In this document: piece after piece, positions 53,943 through 64,000 of the stretch
How positions within the stretch are numbered: the stretch's first letter is position 1
How the letters are laid out: the number at the start of each line of letters is the position of its first letter
From: Gammaproteobacteria bacterium
Lineage (GTDB): Bacteria; Pseudomonadota; Gammaproteobacteria; SZUA-140
Reading direction: 5' to 3'
Assembly (NCBI GenBank): GCA_016716465.1
Contig: JADJWH010000001.1
Location: forward strand, 1,178,001 to 1,242,000
DNA length: 64,000 nt
Program-made: the position numbers and the translations under genes
Notes under the pieces: model-generated
Seen by the model: only the letters and a program-made list of their open reading frames with translations
Databases searched by the model: none
Told to the model about the DNA's origin: nothing

Positions 53943-54758
53943 CTACAGGATCGCGCCGCGCTCTTCCAGCGAGTATTCGCTGAGCTGCGAGACGATGTAG
54001 TCGTAGGCCTCGTCCACCGAGTCGGTGCGGAACATCAGATCGACGTCCTGCGGGCTGATGGTGCCGTGGCGGATCAGCGCGTCGAAATCGATCACCTCGC
54101 GCCAGAAACGGGTACCGAACAGCACCACCGGCAGGTGCTTGCGCATCTTGCGCGTCTGCAGCAGCGTCAGCAGCTCGAACAGTTCGTCCAGGGTGCCGAA
54201 ACCGCCGGGAAAGACCAGAACCGCCTTCGCGAGATAGGCAAACCAGAACTTGCGCATGAAGAAATAGTGAAAATGGAACGAGAGCTCGCGCGTGACGTAG
54301 GGGTTGTCGAATTCCTCCACCGGGATGGAAATCGTCAGCCCGATGTTCTTTCCCTTCGCCTCGGAGGCGCCGCGGTTCGCCGCCTCCATGATGCCGGGTC
54401 CGCCACCGGTGCACACCACGAAACGTCGCTCCTCGTCGCCCAGCCCCTTGGACCACTCGGTGATGCGGCGGGCAAGTTCGCGCGCCGCCTCGTAATAGGT
54501 CGACGTATCGAGGTCGCGGCGCGCGGCGGCGACGTCACCCTCCCCGGCCTCGGCGCGGGAAAGCGCCTGCTCGGCGTTCTCGCGCGACTTCAGGCGCGCC
54601 GAGCCCAGGAAGACGACGGTATCATCCACCGCGTAATGGGAAAAGCGGCTCTCCGGCTCCAGGTACTCGGACAGGATGCGCAGCGAACGTGCGCTGCGGC
54701 TGCCGAGAAACGACTCATTGAGATAGGCCTCGGACAAATGTTTCGATCGCTTGGTCAA
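53943..54758 (-). CDS. LOG-family nucleotide-binding protein
   Basis: This 271-residue protein carries the lysine-decarboxylase-like motifs of LOG proteins: VVCTGGGPGIMEAANRGA and VFPGGFGTLDELFELL (PGGxGTxxE). Those bind nucleoside monophosphates and hydrolyse the N-glycosidic bond (LOG/PpnN type). The frame has a TTG start (54756-54758) behind GGGGAG; no in-frame ATG gives a better N-terminus. Confidence 0.88.
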   Translation of the reverse strand: MTKRSKHLSEAYLNESFLGSRSARSLRILSEYLEPESRFSHYAVDDTVVFLGSARLKSRENAEQALSRAEAGEGDVAAARRDLDTSTYYEAARELARRITEWSKGLGDEERRFVVCTGGGPGIMEAANRGASEAKGKNIGLTISIPVEEFDNPYVTRELSFHFHYFFMRKFWFAYLAKAVLVFPGGFGTLDELFELLTLLQTRKMRKHLPVVLFGTRFWREVIDFDALIRHGTISPQDVDLMFRTDSVDEAYDYIVSQLSEYSLEERGAIL

Positions 54759-54788
54759 GCTGCATCACTCCCCGTTAGGATTGCGGTT

Positions 54789-55184
54789 TCAGCTACCGGC
54801 GGCGGATGCGCCGCCGGTCCCGTGTTCGATAATCTCGATGCCGTTGCCGTCGGGATCACGGCAGAACAGCGCGGCGCGGCCGGACCGGCTGCGCGTATAG
54901 GGCCGGCCGGCGCGCTCCAGTCGCTCCACGCAGGCGGCCAGGTCGTCGACGAGGAACGCCATGTGGCGATCACGCCCGACGTGCGGCGGCCGGCCCTCGG
55001 CCGGGTCGGGGTTCGGCAGTTCGAGCAGGTGAAGCTGGCGGCCACCCACCTCGATCCATGCGCCAGGATAGCCGAGGTCCGGGCGCGCGACGTCCGCCAG
55101 CCCGAGCACATCGCGATAGAAAGCGAGCGCTCGCGTCGTATCGGAAACGACAATGCTCACATGGTGAATCTCACTAATCCGCAT
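54789..55184 (-). CDS. VOC-superfamily (glyoxalase/bleomycin-resistance-like) protein
   Basis: This 131-residue protein has paired beta-alpha-beta-beta-beta modules: IHHVSIVVSDTTRALAFYRD (metal His), WIEVGGRQLHLLEL, HMAFLVDDL and FCRDPDGNGIEIIEH (Glu ligand). The fold binds a metal and acts on glyoxal adducts, aromatic diols or antibiotics; no specific function can be assigned. Confidence 0.88.
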   Translation of the reverse strand: MRISEIHHVSIVVSDTTRALAFYRDVLGLADVARPDLGYPGAWIEVGGRQLHLLELPNPDPAEGRPPHVGRDRHMAFLVDDLAACVERLERAGRPYTRSRSGRAALFCRDPDGNGIEIIEHGTGGASAAGS

Positions 55185-55331
55185 GACGGACCCCTGTCAT
55201 CCGCACCGCATTTCGGAGTGGGATGATAACACATTCATCCCTGCCGGCCGGCGCGCCCTTACCAGTTGGTATATACCGGCGAATCGCCTATGCTGTCTGC
55301 GCGAGGGCGCGCGAGGTGGCCCGCCAACGGG

Positions 55332-55640
55332 ATGATCGCTGTGAAACGGACACAACGCTATCGCGTCACCGCGTTTTATGAGCGCCCCGAACTGGAACGC
55401 AATGCCGTGGTAGAGGCGGATTCGGCCGAACAGGCCATGGTGAGGGCGGTCCTCGAACGCAAGGTTCCGGTGGGTTTTGGGCGTGACGAGTACGGCTGGA
55501 TCCAGCCGCTGTACTGGAAACCCGAGCTGGGGGGCGTGCGACGCTGGCCGCGCATCAGCGGCAGGGACCGCCTGACGTGGGGTGACGACGACGCGGCGCA
55601 GACCCTGCGTTTCTCCGTGGAAAAGGATTCAAACGAATGA
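55332..55640 (+). CDS. Small cytosolic protein, unknown
   Basis: This 102-residue protein (MIAVKRTQRYRVTAFYERPE) has a predicted alpha/beta pattern and several Trp/Arg residues (GWIQPLYWKP, RRWPRISGRDRLTWG). No family is recognised. The ATG at 55332 is chosen over an upstream ATG at 55266 because the added residues look unstructured. It lies 40 bases before the kinase gene on the same strand. Confidence 0.6.
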   Translation: MIAVKRTQRYRVTAFYERPELERNAVVEADSAEQAMVRAVLERKVPVGFGRDEYGWIQPLYWKPELGGVRRWPRISGRDRLTWGDDDAAQTLRFSVEKDSNE

Positions 55641-55680
55641 CCGGATGGCACACCACCGCCATGACACACACAGGCCTCCC

Positions 55681-56799
55681 ATGCAGGCGGTAACCGCGGC
55701 CATGGAAGAAATCGCGCGCGCCTTCGTGCCGCATGGCGCCGTGCTCGGCATCCACCCCCATGGCCGCGGCCTCATCAACGACACCTACCTGGTGAGGACG
55801 GACGATCCGGCGCGGCCGCGCCTGATCCTGCAGCGCATCAACCGGCGCGCGTTTCCCGAACCCGAGTTGATCATCGCCAATCTGCGCACCCTGCTCGAAC
55901 ATATCCGAGTCCGGCAACAGCGCGATACGCGCGATCGCGACCTGCGCTTTCCCGATTTGTGTCCGGCGCGCGATGGCCGCGACTTCATGCTCGACGCGGA
56001 GGGCGCATTGTGGCGCGCCCTGTCCTATCTTGAGGACACGTGCACCTTCGATAAACCGGACGGTCCGCCGCGCGCCGCGGAGACGGGGTTCGCGCTGGGA
56101 CGTTTCCATGCGCTGGTAAGCGACCTCGACACCCGCCGCCTGCACGACACCCGACCCGATTTTCACAACACGCCGCGTCATCTCGAGCGCTTCGATCGCG
56201 CCCGCGCCTCTGCCGGCGCCCTCCCCGAAACGGAGGAGCTCGGGTTCTCTCTGTCATTCATCGGCGCGCGCCGGCGCCTGGCCGGCGAACTCGAGACGGC
56301 GAGACTGAAGGGACAACTCCCCGTCCGCGTCATCCACGGCGACCCCAAGCTCAACAATTTCCTGTTCGATGAAACCGGCGGCCATGCCGTCAGCCTGATC
56401 GACCTGGACACGGTCAAACCCGGACTGCTCCAGCACGATGTCGCCGACTGTCTGCGCTCCTGCTGCAACCGCGCGGGAGAATCCCCCGGCCTCGGAGAAC
56501 CGGTGCGTTTCGATCTGGAAATCTGCCAGGCGCTGTTGCAGGAATATTTCACCGCCTTGGGCGATCGCGCGCCCTTCACGGATACGGACCTGCTGTATGC
56601 GGCGATTCGCCTGATCCCGTTCGAGCTCGGCGTACGCTTCCTGACCGACTATCTCGAAGGCAATCGCTATTTCCGCATCGAATATCCGGAACAGAACCTG
56701 GTGCGTGCGACCACGCAACTGCGCTTGTCCGCGGAGATCGAACTGTCCGAGAAGGACATCAAGGGAATGATCGGAGAGCTCGTGATAGGTGATGGGTGA
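55681..56799 (+). CDS. NahK-like aminoglycoside-phosphotransferase-fold sugar kinase
   Basis: The 372-residue protein has an APH-type catalytic core: RGLINDTYLV (nucleotide loop), LQRINRRAFPEPE, VIHGDPKLNNFLFD (catalytic Asp/Asn) and VSLIDLDTVKPGLLQHDVAD (Mg-binding Asp). The INDTYLV and GDPKLNN forms resemble N-acetylhexosamine 1-kinases. ATG 55681 is used; ATG 55702 is possible. The substrate is inferred from similarity only. Confidence 0.85.
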   Translation: MQAVTAAMEEIARAFVPHGAVLGIHPHGRGLINDTYLVRTDDPARPRLILQRINRRAFPEPELIIANLRTLLEHIRVRQQRDTRDRDLRFPDLCPARDGRDFMLDAEGALWRALSYLEDTCTFDKPDGPPRAAETGFALGRFHALVSDLDTRRLHDTRPDFHNTPRHLERFDRARASAGALPETEELGFSLSFIGARRRLAGELETARLKGQLPVRVIHGDPKLNNFLFDETGGHAVSLIDLDTVKPGLLQHDVADCLRSCCNRAGESPGLGEPVRFDLEICQALLQEYFTALGDRAPFTDTDLLYAAIRLIPFELGVRFLTDYLEGNRYFRIEYPEQNLVRATTQLRLSAEIELSEKDIKGMIGELVIGDG

Positions 56800-56871
56800 C
56801 AGCAAGTGGGTGGATAACACAGATCGCATGAGTCAACCCTGTTCCTTCCCATAAACGCATCACGCCCTTCA

Positions 56872-58140
56872 TCACCTCACCGCCCCGAGACAATCCGGCA
56901 CCACCGCGCCCTGCCGCTCCCCTGTGGACAGCGGCGCCGCCAGGATCTCAATACGGCCAGTGGCGATCGCCAGGCGCAGCGCTTCAACATACCGGGGACC
57001 ATCGAGCGGTGAAGCGACCGGCGCATAGGATTGATGCCCGATGTGCCGATCGGCGATGGCGTGCGCGACGACGCCGGCGCTGCGTCCATGGCTCAGGACA
57101 TGGACGGACGTCCCGCCGGCCGGGGCGCGCGCGGCCGCATTCAGCAGATAGGCCAGGCGCCGGCCGTAGATTCCATCATCATCGACCGGCAGAAAGGGGT
57201 CCTGGGCAAAATAGATGAACAGCAGCGGGCCGCGCTCACGCGCGATCTCCGCGGCCACCGCCTGAGCGCTCTCCCAGGAGCGCATCGCATCGTTGGTCAC
57301 CAGAAGCCCGTGCGCCGCCAGGCGCACGGCGGCCTCGTCCAGATCGTCGACGGACGTCATCGCCCCGTCGCGACCGATCTCCCACACGCCGCCGTCGCGC
57401 GCGAAATCCGGCCACAACGCGCCGCGGCCGGCGGCAAGCGCGCCGACCTCGGCCCGCAGTGCGCCCGCATCCGCGAACCGCCTCCTCAGCGGCGGCTCCA
57501 GCGTATAGCGCAGATTCACCAGCCCCGACAACAGCGGCAGCGCCGATGGATCGAAGGTTCGGGCGGGATCGCCGGGATCGGGAGCGAGACCGGGCCAGCC
57601 GAAACCCAGCACATGCATGCGGCGAAAGCGCGCCGAGGCCAGCGCGGCGGGATTCAGCACCTCGACATCCCGGCATTCCGCCGCGGTGTGAAACTGTACG
57701 CTCCACGGTGCGTAACGCAGCAGATCCCAGAAATATTCGTAGGTCTGCGCCTCGAAATTGCCGGCGTCGAGCACGGCCTCGAACCAGCCCTCGTGATCCG
57801 GCAGGTAATCGCGCCCCTCGACGAGCAATTGATTGGTGACGCCGTCCCGGCCGTAGAACCAGGCCTGCCAGCGCCGGCCGCCGGCATCGATGAACTCCGG
57901 ACGCCCCGCCTGTTCCCACAGTTCCTGGGTGAGGAAACGGCAGAGGAAATCCATCGCGGCGGCGGGATTCGCGCGCGCGCACGGCGCGGCGGGCGGCGGC
58001 GAACCTGCGGGCGGATAGGCCGGCGTCGCGGATTCCACTGCCGGGGCAGGCGACAGCAGGAAGATGGATAAGGCGACAGCCGCACCGGCGGCCCTCCATC
58101 CAAATCCGGCAGCGCGCATTATCGTGTCCCTCTCCCGCAT
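56872..58140 (-). CDS. Secreted protein of unknown function with Ser-hydrolase-like motif
   Basis: This 422-residue protein has a signal peptide (AGAAVALSIFLLSPAPAVES), a Pro-rich stretch, and then a globular region. LSHGRSAGVV resembles a G-x-S-x-G nucleophile elbow, with Asp and His candidates further on, but no alpha/beta-hydrolase family is clearly recognised. The start could be ATG 58119 (MRAAGFGW). It follows the antiporter gene by 4 bases on the same strand, so they are probably co-transcribed. Confidence 0.7.
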   Translation of the reverse strand: MRERDTIMRAAGFGWRAAGAAVALSIFLLSPAPAVESATPAYPPAGSPPPAAPCARANPAAAMDFLCRFLTQELWEQAGRPEFIDAGGRRWQAWFYGRDGVTNQLLVEGRDYLPDHEGWFEAVLDAGNFEAQTYEYFWDLLRYAPWSVQFHTAAECRDVEVLNPAALASARFRRMHVLGFGWPGLAPDPGDPARTFDPSALPLLSGLVNLRYTLEPPLRRRFADAGALRAEVGALAAGRGALWPDFARDGGVWEIGRDGAMTSVDDLDEAAVRLAAHGLLVTNDAMRSWESAQAVAAEIARERGPLLFIYFAQDPFLPVDDDGIYGRRLAYLLNAAARAPAGGTSVHVLSHGRSAGVVAHAIADRHIGHQSYAPVASPLDGPRYVEALRLAIATGRIEILAAPLSTGERQGAVVPDCLGAVR

Positions 58141-58144
58141 CGCG

Positions 58145-59947
58145 TCATACCTCGGCCTTTTTCGATTCGGGACGCCCGCCCGATTTGATATCGGACTCGA
58201 ACAGCGCCTCCAGTTCGCGCGCCGCAGCCTTGACGCTCTGGATCATCATCTTCTCGTCCTGGTGGATCGCGTGCTGCTTGACCAGGGCATCCTCGTCGTA
58301 CTCGCGGAAGGTATTCACGGTCAGCCTGGCCTGCGCCTCGGAGAACCCGAGCCGAGACAGCACGTTCCGGGTAAGTTCCAGGCTGGAGAAATACGCCTCC
58401 CGCACCAGGACCTGGATGCCGAGGTCCATCAGCAGATGCGCGTGGTGGCGGTTGCGCACGCGCGCCAGGATCTCAAGATTGGGGAAATGCTGGCGCACGA
58501 CCCGCGCCGTCCGTACCGATGACTCGATGTCGTCGATGGCGAGCACCAGCAATCTGGCCTTGTCGGCATGCGCGGCGCGCAGCAGGTCGAGGCGCGAGGC
58601 GTCGCCGTAATAGAGCTTTCCGCCATACTTGCGCACGAAATCCACCTGCGTCTGGCTGACCTCCAGCGCGGTGAACGGGATCTGGCTCATGCGCAGGATA
58701 CGGCCGACAACCTGGCCGACACGCCCGAAGCCGGCGATGATCACCGGCGGCGCCGTATCTTCATTGATGGTGTCGAACACCGGAGGCGCCTCCCCCTCCA
58801 GCCAGCGCCGCAGCACGCGCTCATTGAACAGATAGAGCAACGGCGTGGCCGCCATCGACAACGTGACCGCAACGATCAGCAGGTCGACCAGTTCTCGCCC
58901 CAGCACCTGGTGCTCGAGCGCGGCGCTGAACAGCACGAAGGCGAACTCGCCGCCCTGCGGCAGCACGAAAGCGAGGTTGCGGGCATGATGTCCGTCGATG
59001 CGAAACAGGCGCGCCAGCACGTACAGCACCGCGGCCTTGATTACCAGCAGGCCGCACACCAGCGCTGCGATCGCCAGCGGACGCTCGCCGATCACCTCGA
59101 GATTGACCGACATGCCGACCGCGATGAAGAACAGGCCGAGCAACAGCCCCTTGAACGGCTGCAGGTTCGCCTCCAGCTCGTGGCGATATTCGGAATCGGC
59201 GAGCAACACGCCGGCCAGAAAGGCTCCGAGCGCCATGGAGAAACCGGCGGCCTCCATCAGCAGCGCGGCGCCGATCACCACCAGCAGCGTCGCCGCGGTG
59301 AAGATCTCGGGACCGCCGGCCGTGGCGACGATGCGGAACACCGGGCGCAGCAGGAAATGTCCGACGGCGACCAGCACCACGAATGCCGTCAGCGCGACCA
59401 GCACCGCGCCCGGGGTGATCATCCCCTGGCCGCTGTGCGGCCCGAGCAGCGGAATCAGCGCCAGCATCGGCACCACCGCGAGGTCCTGGAACAGCAGCAC
59501 GGCGAAGGCGGAACGCCCGGACAGCGTCATCAACTGTTTCTTCTCGGCCAGGAGTTGCACCACGAAGGCGGTCGAGGACAGGGACAGGCCGAGTCCGGCG
59601 ACGAGCGCGACCGTGATACCGAGATCCAGCAGCCACCAGCCCGCCGCCGCCAGCGCCACGGCGCTGGCCAGCACCTGGGCGGCGCCCAGGCCGAAGATGG
59701 AGCGGCGCAGCACCCACAGCCGGCTCGGCTGCAGCTCGAGGCCGATGAGAAATAACAACAGGACAACCCCGAGTTCGGCGAAATGAAAGATATTGTCGAC
59801 ATCCGTCACCAGCCCGAACACCCAGGGCCCGATCGCGACCCCCGCGATCAGATAGCCGAGGATCGAACCGAAGCCGAGCCGGTTGAACAGGGGCACGGCG
59901 ATGATCGCCGCGCCCAGATATATGGCAGCCTGCTCGAGCAAGGTCAT
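58145..59947 (-). CDS. KefB/KefC-type K+/H+ antiporter with TrkA-N domain
   Basis: This 600-residue membrane protein has a CPA2 antiporter part of about 12 helices, with GLSLSSTAFVVQLL, FQDLAVVPMLAL and FLAGVLLADSEYRHELEANL as in KefB/C. A cytosolic TrkA-N (RCK) domain with VIIAGFGRVGQVVGRILRM binds NAD(H) or a glutathione adduct. It probably exchanges K+ for H+ under electrophile stress, although no kefF/kefG ancillary gene is nearby. The gene for the secreted protein follows 4 bases downstream. Confidence 0.93.
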   Translation of the reverse strand: MTLLEQAAIYLGAAIIAVPLFNRLGFGSILGYLIAGVAIGPWVFGLVTDVDNIFHFAELGVVLLLFLIGLELQPSRLWVLRRSIFGLGAAQVLASAVALAAAGWWLLDLGITVALVAGLGLSLSSTAFVVQLLAEKKQLMTLSGRSAFAVLLFQDLAVVPMLALIPLLGPHSGQGMITPGAVLVALTAFVVLVAVGHFLLRPVFRIVATAGGPEIFTAATLLVVIGAALLMEAAGFSMALGAFLAGVLLADSEYRHELEANLQPFKGLLLGLFFIAVGMSVNLEVIGERPLAIAALVCGLLVIKAAVLYVLARLFRIDGHHARNLAFVLPQGGEFAFVLFSAALEHQVLGRELVDLLIVAVTLSMAATPLLYLFNERVLRRWLEGEAPPVFDTINEDTAPPVIIAGFGRVGQVVGRILRMSQIPFTALEVSQTQVDFVRKYGGKLYYGDASRLDLLRAAHADKARLLVLAIDDIESSVRTARVVRQHFPNLEILARVRNRHHAHLLMDLGIQVLVREAYFSSLELTRNVLSRLGFSEAQARLTVNTFREYDEDALVKQHAIHQDEKMMIQSVKAAARELEALFESDIKSGGRPESKKAEV

Positions 59948-60105
59948 AATGCCTTATGCGGTTCCGCCCGCTGGATTGATCATCGCCGGATCCTGCGCGG
60001 CCCGGCGACAAAATACCGCGTCCGCCCGCGGGAGGATTCCGCATCCGGCGGTTTCGCGGCTAAAATCATTCTTGCACATCATCCCCATACAGGAAAACCG
60101 GCGCC

Positions 60106-60627
60106 ATGCCCGAACCCAGACCAGACAACGTCACGATCAACCAGTCCGTCGCGATCCTCGTGGATGGCAACAACATGGAACGCTCCATCCATGACGTGAC
60201 GGGCGATCAGCACACCATGCTCAATTTCGACACCCTGATCCCGAAGTTGCTCGACAACCGCGGCCTGAACCGCCTGTTCTACTTCCGCGAGGGACGCCAG
60301 ATTTCGTCCAAGCTCCAGGAGCGCCTCCACCACCACTACCACGGCTCGGTGCAGCCCTGCCACAAAAGCGCGGACATCCCGCTCACGATCAAGGCCATGC
60401 AACTCGCGAGCAAGGTGGACACGATCATCATCCTGTCGGGCGATTCCGACTTCGTAGAACTGGTGCGCCACCTGAAGACGGAGGGAGTGCGGGTGGAAAT
60501 CGCGGCGGTGCCGGCCGCGACGTCCTCAGTGCTGAAGGAAGAGGCCGATTATTTCCACGAGATCACCAGCGCGGACTGGTTCACGCTGACGCCACGACCC
60601 GGGAAACGCCCGGGGGAACGCAAGTAA
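60106..60627 (+). CDS. NYN-domain (LabA/DUF88-like) putative RNase
   Basis: This 173-residue protein has the PIN-like NYN motif order: SVAILVDGNNMERSIHD (Asp), ACHKSAD-like CHKSADIPLTIKAM (Asp), TIIILSGDSDFVELVRHLK (Asp-x-Asp) and GVRVEIAAVPAATSSVLKEE. These form an acidic nuclease centre; family members are predicted RNases. The ATG is preceded by AGGA. Substrate unknown. Confidence 0.85.
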   Translation: MPEPRPDNVTINQSVAILVDGNNMERSIHDVTGDQHTMLNFDTLIPKLLDNRGLNRLFYFREGRQISSKLQERLHHHYHGSVQPCHKSADIPLTIKAMQLASKVDTIIILSGDSDFVELVRHLKTEGVRVEIAAVPAATSSVLKEEADYFHEITSADWFTLTPRPGKRPGERK

Positions 60628-60643
60628 TCCGGCGTCCGCCAGT

Positions 60644-61219
60644 CTACAGGCCGGACTCGTCGCGCGGCGCATCCTTATCCCGGGCGGATGCCCCGTCGCC
60701 CGCCGGATACGCCTCGGCGCGAGCCGCCTGCGCCAGATCTTCATCGAAATAGCTCAGCGTGAGCGTCTTGCGCAGGATCGTTCCGGTGCATTTGCCGCGG
60801 ATCTTGCGTGAAGACTGACCGAAAGTGATCAGCGGACTGTCGCTGAATCCGAAGGCATTGCTGCCGCTGGTCTTGGCATACTTGCGTTCCAGCGCTTTCT
60901 CCAGCTTGACCAGTTCCTCCTGACAGCGCTGCATCGAAGTGAAGCTGCCGCGCGCGATGATCCGATATACGCGGTGGGTCGCAGGCGTGAGCGCGACGGC
61001 GTAGTCCGTGAGCGGGCCGTAGGGATTGTCGGGCGCAACGGCATAGGTCGGGCCGCCATCCTCGTCGTTGTCCAGGGCCTTCAGTCCGGCCGGGTCGACC
61101 TCCTGGCCGAGCTCGAAACCGAACGCGCCGGTCACCTCGCCCTGCTCCTCCGCCAGCGGCGCCGCGCACAGCCCCAGCAGGAAACCCGCCACCAACGTCC
61201 TCGTCATGACAGTACCCAT
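60644..61219 (-). CDS. Secreted/periplasmic protein, unknown
   Basis: This 191-residue protein has a signal peptide (LVAGFLLGLCAAPLAEE) and a globular domain with one Cys pair (RCQEELVKLEKALERK and KIRGKCTGTI). The tail is charged (DGASARDKDAPRDESGL). No family is recognised. It lies 3 bases from the YpsA-like gene on the same strand, suggesting joint transcription. Confidence 0.65.
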   Translation of the reverse strand: MGTVMTRTLVAGFLLGLCAAPLAEEQGEVTGAFGFELGQEVDPAGLKALDNDEDGGPTYAVAPDNPYGPLTDYAVALTPATHRVYRIIARGSFTSMQRCQEELVKLEKALERKYAKTSGSNAFGFSDSPLITFGQSSRKIRGKCTGTILRKTLTLSYFDEDLAQAARAEAYPAGDGASARDKDAPRDESGL

Positions 61220-61222
61220 GGA

Positions 61223-61693
61223 CTACATCTCCCCTTGCTGCGCCAGACGCAGAATATCGCGGATCACACGACCCGCTTCGGCATAGATACCGGGGCTCGT
61301 CTTCTCGCGCTGCCCCCCGATGTGGACCCGCCGGACACCGTGGCGCCGCAGCCATGTCACCACTTCCGCGGACGCCGGCGGCGTTTCCACGTTGATCGCC
61401 AGCACCGGGCGACCAAGCTGTTTCGCCATCAGCACGGCGTAGGCGGTCCCGCCCTGGAGCTCGCCACGGTAAAACATCAGGTTTCCGTCCGAGTCGCGCA
61501 CATTATGCTCGGTGCGCACGGTATGATCCATATCCGCCGTTTCCTGCAAGGGATAACGCGAAGAGATGGGTCCGTCGTCGGCATGCCGGCCCGCCGGACA
61601 CCAGCCGCCGCAGGCGATCCCCAGATCAATCGCCGCGTCGAGCGCCGCCCTGTCAACGCCGGTCTGCCCGCCCGAAAGGATTTTTTCTATCAT
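61223..61693 (-). CDS. YpsA-like (SLOG/putative molybdenum carrier) nucleotide-binding protein
   Basis: The 156-residue protein begins MIEKILSGGQTGVDRAALDA, the hallmark of the cpYpsA/putative molybdenum carrier branch of the SLOG superfamily, followed by GIACGGWCPAGRHADDG and VHIGGQREKTSPGIYAE. It is a Rossmann-type fold that binds nucleotides or ligands. The ATG at 61691-61693 begins exactly at the conserved start; the frame further upstream is not conserved. Confidence 0.85.
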   Translation of the reverse strand: MIEKILSGGQTGVDRAALDAAIDLGIACGGWCPAGRHADDGPISSRYPLQETADMDHTVRTEHNVRDSDGNLMFYRGELQGGTAYAVLMAKQLGRPVLAINVETPPASAEVVTWLRRHGVRRVHIGGQREKTSPGIYAEAGRVIRDILRLAQQGEM

Positions 61694-61986
61694 CGTTCGA
61701 ATGCCTCGAGATTCATTCGCCTTCGTGGTGACGCGGCATCGCCACGCCCAACCGCGCCGAAAACCTGCTGTCGCGGATAATAACACGCCAGCCGGACAGG
61801 GTTCAGGCCCCGCGGCATTTCCCGTGCGGCGATACCCACGAGAAAGAGCAGACCCGCACGTAAGCGTGGTGCCGGCCGCTTGCCCGTCCGCGCCTGAACG
61901 GCGTAACAGGGGACATGAGACAGGCCGCGGCGAGATCTGCTAGGCTATCAAGCACGCCACTGCGGCGACATGACGAGGGAGCCGAC

Positions 61987-62376
61987 ATGAACGAGTCCGA
62001 CAGCCTGGCCGCGGATCTGCATATGAACGCAGCCGACCTCTACCGCGAGGAGATGTTCACTGATCGCCAGGTCGGCACGATCCGGCGTCTCTCGCCTGTC
62101 ACGGCCGACGGCTCCCCCGACGCTTCCCGCCCGGTCAGCTACCTGGGGCAGACCCAGATCCTGACACCGGTCGGCGCCCTGCCGCTCAATTTCGAGATCG
62201 CGGCCGCCTCACTCGAGGAAGCGGCGCGCAACTTCGGTCACGCGGCGCAGGCGGCCGCGGAACAAACCATCGAGGAACTGCGTCAGATGCGCCGCGAATC
62301 GGCCTCGTCGCTGGTGCTGCCGGACTCGGGCCCGGGCGGGGGATTCCCGGGAAGCGGAAAGATCCAGTTCCCCTGA
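61987..62376 (+). CDS. Small conserved cytosolic protein (DUF6173-like)
   Basis: The 129-residue protein has PVSYLGQTQILTPVGALPLN followed by FEIAAASLEEAARNF and EELRQMRRESASSLVLP, resembling a small family of uncharacterised proteobacterial proteins (possibly DUF6173). The ATG has GAGGGA upstream. It precedes the R3H ATPase gene by 104 bases on the same strand. Confidence 0.7.
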   Translation: MNESDSLAADLHMNAADLYREEMFTDRQVGTIRRLSPVTADGSPDASRPVSYLGQTQILTPVGALPLNFEIAAASLEEAARNFGHAAQAAAEQTIEELRQMRRESASSLVLPDSGPGGGFPGSGKIQFP

Positions 62377-62480
62377 TACCTCCGCGCACCGGCGCCGCGC
62401 GATCGAGGTTGACCGTGCGGCGTCTCCTGCCGATATAATCTGGCAACGGGGCTTGCCGCATTTCGGGGCACCGCTATCAC

Positions 62481-64000
<1,520 letters not shown>

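Overview
The window is a GC-rich (by eye clearly over 60 %) chromosomal segment of a motile gammaproteobacterium. The evidence is a polar-type flagellar rod/hook operon with sigma-54 and sigma-28 promoters, Gammaproteobacteria-type single-copy genes (hslR, sthA, rluE, pldA, a KefB/C-type antiporter), and a tRNA-Ala carrying the G3:U70 identity pair. A Chromatiales-like lineage would fit, but the sequence alone does not settle the family. Genes are dense on both strands.

Region 1 (1-19.9 kb) is flagellar. It begins with the 5' end of a flagellin gene behind a near-consensus sigma-28 promoter. Next is an 1800-residue TPR / O-GlcNAc-transferase-like / sulfotransferase-like protein, probably a flagellin-modifying enzyme. 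Then come flgL-K-J-I-H-G-F-E-D-C-B on the minus strand. A sigma-54-type promoter precedes flgB, and flgA-flgM-flgN run divergently. The large glycosyltransferase contains two near-identical 805-bp copies of its catalytic C-lobe; the second copy has a compensated +1/-1 frameshift.

Region 2 (19.9-28.5 kb) holds tRNA-Ala(CGC), a small AT-richer stretch with a 2-oxoglutarate/Fe(II) oxygenase and a TPR protein, then housekeeping genes: a YeaD-type mutarotase, a small Zn-ribbon protein, hslR, a frameshifted beta-propeller, a DUF4124-TraB/GumN protein and sthA. Two of three REP-like palindromes lie here.

Region 3 (28.5-36.1 kb) centres on a tightly overlapping four-gene operon: C39-like peptidase, RimK-like ATP-grasp ligase with an RLAN domain, GCS2-type ligase and N-formylglutamate amidohydrolase. 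This looks like a peptide/amide biosynthesis system whose product is unknown. An M42-like aminopeptidase and a small secreted protein precede it, and a membrane protein with a SHOCT-like tail follows.

Region 4 (36.1-49.4 kb) starts with a fusion of a cyclopropane-fatty-acid-synthase-like methyltransferase and a geranylgeranyl-reductase-type flavoprotein, a candidate one-polypeptide lipid methylation/reduction enzyme. It then holds an L,D-transpeptidase, a YVTN propeller, a Nudix hydrolase, a CDP-alcohol phosphatidyltransferase with a HAD phosphatase, two class-IIA HAD proteins, tRNA-Leu(UAG), rluE, outer-membrane phospholipase A and an EamA permease.

Region 5 (49.4-53.9 kb) encodes an alpha-E protein, a circularly permuted ATP-grasp protein, the Anbu proteasome-like peptidase and an HExxH zinc protein. 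These form a second predicted amidoligase/peptidase system; the transglutaminase-like partner often seen with it is absent here.

Region 6 (53.9-64 kb) holds a LOG-family protein, a VOC protein, a NahK-like kinase, secreted unknowns, a KefB/C-type K+/H+ antiporter, a NYN-domain protein, a YpsA-like nucleotide-binding protein, and a Ycf45/SpoIIIAA-like R3H-type ATPase cut by the window end.
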